A DNA stretch of 11,233 nt from RGIG8748 sp045545635. Lineage in GTDB: Bacteria > Bacillota > Clostridia > UMGS1810. A program made the position numbers and the translations under genes. The notes below the pieces were generated by a model, which made no database searches, was not told the DNA's origin, and was given only the letters and a program-made list of their open reading frames with translations. The stretch's first letter is position 1. Every line of letters begins with the position of its first letter. This document shows positions 7,045-11,233 of this stretch, one piece after another. The stretch covers positions 1-11,233 of the forward strand of contig JAZQBI010000077.1 of assembly GCA_045545635.1 (NCBI GenBank), given 5' to 3'.

Positions 7045-9546
7045 ATGACAAAAAAATTGACTGCATGTACACTTATTTTAACACTTATTATGAGTATCCT
7101 CGCATTACAGATTACAACGTTTGCGGATTCATCTGCAGATCTGGATTTGTCAGTACTTTCGGGAATGGACGAAAACACTTCCCAAACTCAGGAAAATTAT
7201 TCTTACACATGGAAAGTGGAAGAGGTAGACGGAGATACGGTAAGAACACTTGAGCTTACCTTAAACGGTGCCAATATAAAAACCCTGACACTTCCCTGTA
7301 AATCGTACGGCAAGATCAATGTAATTATAAATACCGCAAGCGATTCTGTCATAGAAGAAATAGGTGAGAGCTACGTGTTCAGCTATTCCTATCAATGGGA
7401 CAGCATAACCTTTGGCGGCGCGGGAGCTTTGGAGATTGGCTCTGTAAATTTGCAGGGCGGAGGTAATGATCATGTAATTACTGTTTCCAAAGGTGCTTCC
7501 GTCAGCATCACAGGCGATTATTCAGACCTTTCGTTTGGCGCAAGCGGAAGCAGCAATTCATCACTTTTTGTAGACGGAACACTTTCCGTAAACGGAAATG
7601 TTTCCTGCGGCAATGTAAAAATAGGTGAAGAGGGGTACCTAAGCTGCAAGAGAGTCAAGGTTTCCGGACACGGAGCAGCCGATACCAATGATTACGCAGA
7701 TGCATTTGTTCTGGAAGACGGGGGAAAACTGGAAGCCATAGGTGACACTGACTGGTGCGATGATGCAACGGGAGAATACTATGCTGCACTTGTTGTCAGT
7801 GCTCAGGTTGAAAGTGAAGATGCAGATACTGTTATCGTACTTCCTGACGGATATCTGCCTTCCGGATTCAGCATAACAGGAACGGAGCATTATGTGACTA
7901 TTGACAATTCTGACGAAAATCTTCCCGAAGAAACCTCTATGGAATATGGCATAATCTATGGAGCAAATATCGTTAAGCTTGGTTTTGAAACGGAAAAATA
8001 CACCATCATCTTTGAAGATGAGGACGGAACTGAGCTTCAAAGTGAGGAGCTTGAATACGGAGAGACTCCCGTATATAAGGGTACAACACCCCAAAAAGCG
8101 GCAGACGCAGAATATACATACACCTTTGACGGTTGGACTCCGGACATAGAAGAGGTAACGGGAGAAGCAACATATACCGCAACTTACACAAAAACCTTGA
8201 ACAAATACATCATCATCTTTGAAGATGAGGACGGAACTGAGCTTCAAAGTGAGGAGCTTGAATACGGAGAGACTCCCGTATATAAGGGCACAACACCCCA
8301 AAAAGCGGCAGACGCAGAATATACATACACCTTTGACAGCTGGACTCCGGATATAGAAGAGGTAACGAGCGCACAGACATATACTGCAGTTTTTAAGGCA
8401 GTTCCTGTCTCGACATCTGTGCATATAGTAGAGTTTGATACAAGCGGTGCAGATGATATTGCGGATGTGTCGGTTACAGATGCAGAAAAGCTCACAAAGC
8501 CCCAAGATCCCGTAAGAAACGGCTATATTTTCAAAGGATGGTTCACAAACAAGGAGCTTACAGATGAATACGATTTTGAAAATGCGGTTATATCTTCCTT
8601 TACCCTCTATGCAAAATGGGAGAAGAAGCAAAGCAGCGGTAGCAGCGGTAGCGGCGGTGGCGGTGGCGGAACAAGCTACTGCACAATAGAATTTGAAACA
8701 GATGACGGAAGCGGAACGGAAAAGAAGAGGATTGCCTACAATTCAAAGCTTAAAAAGCCGGAAGATCCCACAAAGGACGGCTATATATTTGAAGGATGGT
8801 ATATTGACGAAAAACTTGAAACTCCATATGATTTTGATACAAGGGTGAAAAAAGGCTTTACACTTTATGCAAAGTGGAGACAGACCAATACATCAGGCGC
8901 CCTCAATACCAAGGAACATTTTGCATACATTAAGGGCTACGGTGACAATACAGTCAGACCTGATAACTATATCACCAGAGCGGAAACTGCCGAAGTATTT
9001 TTCAGATTGCTGGAAGATAGCATAAGGGACAAAAATTTATCCAACGAAAACAGCTTCACCGATACAGACCGAAATGCATGGTATAATACATCTGTTTCAA
9101 CACTGAAAAAGCTTGAAATAGTAAAAGGTATAACATCGGATTTGTTTAGGCCCGATGCGTATATCACAAGAGGTGAATTTGCAGCAATCTGTGCGAGATT
9201 TGATAATTCCGATTTTGAAGTTACAACACAGTTTTCTGATGTAGCAGGTCACTGGGCAGAAGCTGAAATTGCAGAAGCGGCGGCACACGGATGGATAAAA
9301 GGATATGAGGACGGCTCATTCCGTCCGGATGAATTCATTACCCGTGCAGAGGCAATAACACTTATAAACAGAATGACCGGACGCACTCCCCAAAAGAAAG
9401 AGGATTTGCATAAGGATATGATAAAATGGATAGACAACAGCGACGAAAACGCCTGGTACTACATAGCCGTTCAGGAGGCAACCAACGGTCATGATTACAT
9501 CAGAACAGCCGGCGGCGAAAGGTGGACCAAATTAAAAGCAGAATGA
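7045..9546 (+). CDS. Secreted SLH-anchored adhesin-like protein with repeats
   Basis: An 833-residue modular surface protein. Residues 1-27 form a signal peptide (basic MTKK, hydrophobic core, TTFA before D28). Residues 28-315 are Gly/Ser/Asp-rich beta-strand sequence resembling the beta-helix 'carbohydrate-binding' domains of clostridial surface proteins (DUF4353-like; family uncertain). Two almost identical 69-residue repeats follow (about 319-387 and 388-456, each opening Y-[T/I]-IIFEDEDGTELQSEE). Then come two Listeria-Bacteroides (Flg_new) repeats (about 459-528 and 545-612), each ending in FTLYAKW and separated by a Ser/Gly linker. The C-terminus has three SLH modules (about 624-658, 670-721, 729-779) with ITRAE/ITRGE motifs that bind pyruvylated cell-wall polymer, plus a C-terminal remnant. 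ATG 7045 has GGAGAG at 6 nt; the ATG at 7039 touches the site and is rejected. It is divergent from the two-component operon. Ligand unknown. Confidence 0.92.
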   Translation: MTKKLTACTLILTLIMSILALQITTFADSSADLDLSVLSGMDENTSQTQENYSYTWKVEEVDGDTVRTLELTLNGANIKTLTLPCKSYGKINVIINTASDSVIEEIGESYVFSYSYQWDSITFGGAGALEIGSVNLQGGGNDHVITVSKGASVSITGDYSDLSFGASGSSNSSLFVDGTLSVNGNVSCGNVKIGEEGYLSCKRVKVSGHGAADTNDYADAFVLEDGGKLEAIGDTDWCDDATGEYYAALVVSAQVESEDADTVIVLPDGYLPSGFSITGTEHYVTIDNSDENLPEETSMEYGIIYGANIVKLGFETEKYTIIFEDEDGTELQSEELEYGETPVYKGTTPQKAADAEYTYTFDGWTPDIEEVTGEATYTATYTKTLNKYIIIFEDEDGTELQSEELEYGETPVYKGTTPQKAADAEYTYTFDSWTPDIEEVTSAQTYTAVFKAVPVSTSVHIVEFDTSGADDIADVSVTDAEKLTKPQDPVRNGYIFKGWFTNKELTDEYDFENAVISSFTLYAKWEKKQSSGSSGSGGGGGGTSYCTIEFETDDGSGTEKKRIAYNSKLKKPEDPTKDGYIFEGWYIDEKLETPYDFDTRVKKGFTLYAKWRQTNTSGALNTKEHFAYIKGYGDNTVRPDNYITRAETAEVFFRLLEDSIRDKNLSNENSFTDTDRNAWYNTSVSTLKKLEIVKGITSDLFRPDAYITRGEFAAICARFDNSDFEVTTQFSDVAGHWAEAEIAEAAAHGWIKGYEDGSFRPDEFITRAEAITLINRMTGRTPQKKEDLHKDMIKWIDNSDENAWYYIAVQEATNGHDYIRTAGGERWTKLKAE
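8004..8367 (+). repeat. 207-bp near-identical in-frame tandem repeat
   Basis: Positions 8004-8160 match 8211-8367 at an exact offset of 207 bp (69 codons) with four mismatches in 157 bp by my count. At least the first (T8082/C8289) is silent, and two of the others change Gly to Ser. The remaining part of the unit (8161-8210) has diverged from its counterpart. Near-identity at the DNA level points to a recent duplication or to gene conversion between the units. Confidence 0.9.
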
Positions 9547-9572
9547 TACAAAGCCGAGAGGAGGAATGAGTG

Positions 9573-9902
9573 ATGAACAAGAGGAACTCTGCATTTGACC
9601 GCATACGAGTGGCAGTTTGTGGTGAGCTTCCCACAGCATGCAACTATTTGCTGAAAAACGGAGTTGTGAATGTAGATAAATTCTCTGACGCAACAGAAAT
9701 TCCAAATGAGCAGGCTTATCACTTGATTTTGGTTTATGCTCCACAGGCGGAGGGACTTTTGAATACAAGATACACAAGAAACTCAGTTCCCGATGATGCA
9801 GACATACCGATAAGACTCCTAAATGAGCCTGCCTGCGAATCTGCGCTGATAGAGCTTAAATCTGTCATCCGGATAATTGAAAGAAAGATTTCCGATAAAT
9901 AG
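9573..9902 (+). CDS. Hypothetical 109-residue protein
   Basis: I do not recognise the family. The protein has no signal peptide or membrane helix. It starts with a basic stretch and RIRVAVCGELP, later has a hydrophobic strand YHLILVYAPQ (about 49-58), and ends in an amphipathic helix with ELKSVIRIIERK. The strand-turn pattern loosely recalls an alpha/beta (receiver or Rossmann-like) fold, but no catalytic motif is visible. ATG 9573 has AGGAGG (9559-9564) at 8 nt; the GTG at 9570 and ATG at 9567 are too close. It follows the SLH protein by 26 nt on the same strand with no terminator between, so it is probably co-transcribed and may be an accessory cytoplasmic protein. The strong ribosome binding site supports it as a real gene. 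Confidence 0.7.
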   Translation: MNKRNSAFDRIRVAVCGELPTACNYLLKNGVVNVDKFSDATEIPNEQAYHLILVYAPQAEGLLNTRYTRNSVPDDADIPIRLLNEPACESALIELKSVIRIIERKISDK

Positions 9903-9926
9903 TATTCCACATTTATAAAAACTAAG

Positions 9927-9964
9927 AAGAACCCGATTTTTGCTTGATGCAAATTCGGGTTCTT
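9927..9964 (+). terminator. Weak terminator-like hairpin
   Basis: A 10-bp perfect stem (AAGAACCCGA at 9927-9936 with TCGGGTTCTT at 9955-9964) lies 24 nt after the stop of the 109-residue gene; inner pairing of TGC with GCA is possible. Only one T follows the stem before the sequence turns to GAAAG, so termination may be inefficient. Confidence 0.5.
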
Positions 9965-10052
9965 TGAAAGTCTGTAATGAAAAATGCTTTAAACATCATG
10001 TAAAATCACTGTTTTGCGTAGCGGGATTACAATGAAATCAGATATGAAGTCT

Positions 10053-10196
10053 TTAAGAATATTCTATAACTTCAATATTTTTTCCTATATTCAAATTAAA
10101 AACAACATTTTTTACAGTGCATTGTTCGGAAATTTCAAATTCATTTATATCACCGCAAAAAACTGTATTGTAATCACTCCCCTCCGGTGCATTCAT
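10053..10196 (-). other. Short ORF, possible gene remnant (47 codons)
   Basis: From ATG 10196 to TAA 10053 the minus strand encodes 47 residues beginning MNAPEGSDYNTVF and ending NIEVIEYS. The composition looks protein-like (acidic, alternating hydrophobic), but no convincing ribosome binding site precedes the ATG. The same frame is open upstream through the first hairpins of the array to about 10311, giving an octapeptide rhythm with YF every eight residues. It may be the 3' relic of a gene whose 5' part was replaced by the array, or cargo of the same element. I recognise no family. Nothing else is evident between 9966 and 10220. Confidence 0.25.
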
Positions 10197-10219
10197 ATAC
10201 AAATCCGCCAGGTCAATAA

Positions 10220-10398
10220 TGAAATATCTCACTGCGTTTGATATGAAATAATTTACTTCGTAAATTGTGAAATAGAAAACTATCGTTTTCTGTGAGATAA
10301 AATAAATCCTTTTTCACACGCCACAGGCGTATTTCATATTGCGTAGCAATATTTCATGCACGAAGTGCATTTCACAAATCCTGAAAGGATTTATTTCA
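10220..10398. repeat. Array of seven small hairpins with TGAAA/TTTCA spacers
   Basis: Seven consecutive short palindromes with mostly 3-nt loops lie head to tail: 10224-10244 (imperfect), 10250-10266 (loop TTC), 10274-10291 (loop TATC), 10318-10330 (loop ACA), 10336-10352 (loop GTA), 10356-10370 (loop GAA) and 10376-10392 (loop GAA). Stems are 5-7 bp and their sequences differ, while the spacers are constant: TGAAATA at 10220, 10244 and 10268 (exact 24-bp period), and its complement ATTTCA at 10331, 10351, 10369 and 10393. The spacer orientation flips near 10300-10316. In addition 10300-10312 is the perfect reverse complement of 10384-10396, so the right half can be closed by a long-range stem that competes with the last hairpin. 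The array abuts the tRNA operon terminator. Function unknown; a mobile or structured-RNA element is possible. Confidence 0.85.
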
Positions 10399-10401
10399 TT
10401 G

Positions 10402-10432
10402 AAAAAACGACTTGCAAAACAAGTCGTTTTTT
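10402..10432 (-). terminator. Terminator of the tRNA operon
   Basis: A 13-bp perfect stem (10402-10414 with 10420-10432, core CGACTTG) with a 5-nt loop and A/T tracts on both sides starts one base after the CCA end of tRNA-Tyr. In minus orientation the RNA hairpin ends in a U6 run. The symmetry would also stop plus-strand transcription arriving from the hairpin array. Confidence 0.92.
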
Positions 10433-10433
10433 C

Positions 10434-10518
10434 TGGTGGGGAGAGATGGATTCGAACCATCGAAAGCGTAGCTAACAGATTTACAGTCTGCCCCCTTTGG
10501 CCACTCGGGAACCTCCCC
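10434..10518 (-). tRNA. tRNA-Tyr (anticodon GTA)
   Basis: An 85-nt class II tRNA with encoded CCA. The acceptor GGGGAGG pairs with the 3' arm through one G-T wobble. The anticodon stem-loop CAGA-CTGTAAA-TCTG gives GTA for tyrosine. A long variable arm follows, then the T-loop GGTTCGAATCC. Its 5' end directly touches the CCA of the upstream tRNA-Thr, with no spacer. Last gene of the three-tRNA operon. Confidence 0.96.
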
Positions 10519-10594
10519 TGGAGCTGGTGATGGGACTTGAACCCGCAACCTGCTGATTACAAATCAGCTGCTCTGCCAATTGAGCTACACCAGC
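10519..10594 (-). tRNA. tRNA-Thr (anticodon TGT)
   Basis: A 76-nt tRNA with encoded CCA. The acceptor GCTGGTG pairs with CACCAGC. The D-loop has AGCTCAATTGGCAGAGC, the anticodon stem-loop CTGAT-TTGTAATCAG gives TGT for threonine, and the T-arm has GGGTTCAAGTCCC. It is 25 nt below tRNA-Val and immediately adjacent to tRNA-Tyr. Confidence 0.96.
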
Positions 10595-10619
10595 ATATTA
10601 AATTGTAGTAAAGTTTTTG

Positions 10620-10695
10620 TGGTGGGAGCTACAGGGCTCGAACCTGTGACCCTCTGCTTGTAAGGCAGATGCTCTCCCAGCTGAGCTAAGCTCCC
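10620..10695 (-). tRNA. tRNA-Val (anticodon TAC)
   Basis: A 76-nt tRNA with encoded CCA. The acceptor GGGAGCT pairs with AGCTCCC. The anticodon stem-loop CTGCC-TTACAAGCAG gives TAC for valine, and the T-arm has CAGGTTCGAGCCCTG. First gene of the operon, about 25 nt below the -10 box. Confidence 0.96.
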
Positions 10696-10719
10696 GTGCC
10701 TCAAAAACAGTACTTGCAT

Positions 10720-10748
10720 ATAATAGCATATAAATCCGCAGTTGTCAA
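10720..10748 (-). promoter_or_regulatory. Promoter of the tRNA operon
   Basis: On the minus strand a perfect -35 TTGACA (10743-10748) is separated by exactly 17 nt from TATTAT (10720-10725), with TGC before the hexamer as an extended -10. This near-consensus architecture is expected for a stable-RNA operon. Confidence 0.88.
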
Positions 10749-10851
10749 CACTTTTTTTGAAATTTTTTTTAAAAAAATCGATATTTTTTTATTTTGTTCC
10801 GAAACATTAAATTTGGGGTACAATCGGGAAATTTTTAGGTATAAAAATACA

Positions 10852-10881
10852 TTGACCACATTAACTCTTATTTGTTATAAT
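10852..10881 (+). promoter_or_regulatory. Promoter of the right-edge SLH gene
   Basis: TTGACC (10852-10857) and TATAAT (10876-10881) are 18 nt apart, and TGT precedes the -10 hexamer (extended -10). It lies 37 nt above the start codon. The tract from 10741 to 10800 between the divergent promoters is very A/T-rich (long T and A runs), possibly an UP-element-like stimulator. Confidence 0.75.
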
Positions 10882-10918
10882 ATTTATAATCGTTATATCA
10901 TATACGGAGGAAAGAAGA

Positions 10919-11233
10919 ATGAAGAGATTTTTGTCAATAGTTTTACTTGTTACTTTGTGCCTGTCGCTTTTTGTCGTGCCTGCAAATGCGGCAGAACCCA
11001 CAACAAAGAAATTTACCGATATCAAAGGCCACTGGGCAAAAAAAGATATTGAAAAGATGGCAGAGAAGGGTATAATCAACGGTATCAGCGAAACCGAGTT
11101 TGCACCCGACCGTGTTATATCAAGAGTAGAGTTTCTTGCTCTTGTGGTTCGTGCTATGGGTGTAGAAACCGCGGACTATACCGATGCATATGCTGATGTC
11201 AAAGGCAACGAGTGGTATGCAAACACCGTGCAG
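10919..11233 (+). CDS. Secreted SLH-domain protein (3' part beyond window)
   Basis: 105 codons are visible from ATG 10919 to the right edge, preceded by GGAGGAAAG at good distance. Residues 1-24 form a signal peptide (MKRF, hydrophobic core, PANA before A25). One complete SLH module follows (about 32-81) with the canonical FTDIKGHWA, GIINGISETEFAPDR and ISRVEFLALVVRAMG blocks. A second module begins at YADVKGNEWYANTVQ (about 91-105). N-terminal placement of the SLH modules contrasts with the C-terminal SLH block of the 833-residue protein. The remainder is unseen, so the function (S-layer protein, hydrolase or adhesin) is open. SLH modules attach proteins non-covalently to the cell wall. Confidence 0.92.
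   Translation, partial: MKRFLSIVLLVTLCLSLFVVPANAAEPTTKKFTDIKGHWAKKDIEKMAEKGIINGISETEFAPDRVISRVEFLALVVRAMGVETADYTDAYADVKGNEWYANTVQ

Noticed and set aside
7639..8631. 330-codon open frame on the minus strand, Cys/Leu-rich
   Set aside because: Lies wholly antisense to the well-supported SLH adhesin, contains mirror images of its duplicated repeat and has no family resemblance. It arises from the codon bias and repeats of the real gene.
7045..9546. Sortase (LPXTG) anchoring of the large surface protein
   Set aside because: No LPXTG-like motif or C-terminal hydrophobic tail; the C-terminus is built of SLH modules, which anchor non-covalently.
10014..10241. 75-codon plus-strand frame in the gene-poor region
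   Set aside because: No ribosome binding site and a low-complexity Ile/Asn/Phe-rich product typical of A/T-rich non-coding DNA; it runs into the hairpin array.
10220..10398. CRISPR array
   Set aside because: Repeats are only about 6-7 bp, spacers are themselves palindromic and 11-18 nt, and there are no cas genes. The architecture does not match CRISPR.
10696..11052. 118-codon plus-strand frame crossing the SLH start
   Set aside because: Runs through the A/T-rich divergent promoter region and out of frame over the signal peptide and SLH module of the real gene, which has a good ribosome binding site.

Overview
The window looks like a chromosomal segment of a low-to-medium GC, Gram-positive anaerobe of class Clostridia (Oscillospirales/Ruminococcaceae-like is my guess). 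The signs are strong AGGAGG-type ribosome binding sites, extended -10 promoters, a rubrerythrin, SLH-anchored surface proteins with Listeria-Bacteroides-type repeats, an HPK10/LytTR two-component system and CCA-encoding tRNA genes. No phage, transposase, integrase or CRISPR gene is visible.

Layout, left to right. (1) 1-515, minus: rubrerythrin, cut by the left edge, with a clear promoter. (2) 678-1526, plus: a stand-alone protein of two DUF11 repeats with no signal peptide or anchor and an extreme composition, closed by a perfect bidirectional terminator (1531-1568). (3) 1570-6837, minus: a compact five-gene operon transcribed right to left, in the order LytTR response regulator, GHKL histidine kinase, MATE transporter, nitroreductase, second MATE transporter. 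Gaps are 19-24 nt with the starts chosen here, and the last two genes share an ATGA overlap. (4) 6838-7044: a divergent intergenic region with a promoter on each strand and a 12-bp direct repeat at 20-bp spacing that may be the regulator's operator. (5) 7045-9902, plus: a large secreted SLH-anchored adhesin-like protein followed 26 nt later by a small unknown gene. (6) 9903-10433: a gene-poor stretch holding a weak hairpin, a minus-strand ORF remnant and a striking array of seven small hairpins separated by TTTCA/TGAAA spacers, ending at a strong terminator. (7) 10434-10695, minus: a tRNA-Val, tRNA-Thr, tRNA-Tyr operon with a near-consensus promoter. (8) 10919 to the right edge, plus: the start of a second secreted SLH-domain protein.

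How the parts may work together: the two-component system probably senses an envelope, peptide or drug signal and controls its own operon of two exporters plus a flavin reductase. It may also control the divergently transcribed surface protein through the shared intergenic region. That link is inference from arrangement and the direct repeats only. The most unusual unexplained structure is the hairpin array at about 10220-10398 beside the tRNA operon terminator. The DUF11 protein and the operon architecture come next.
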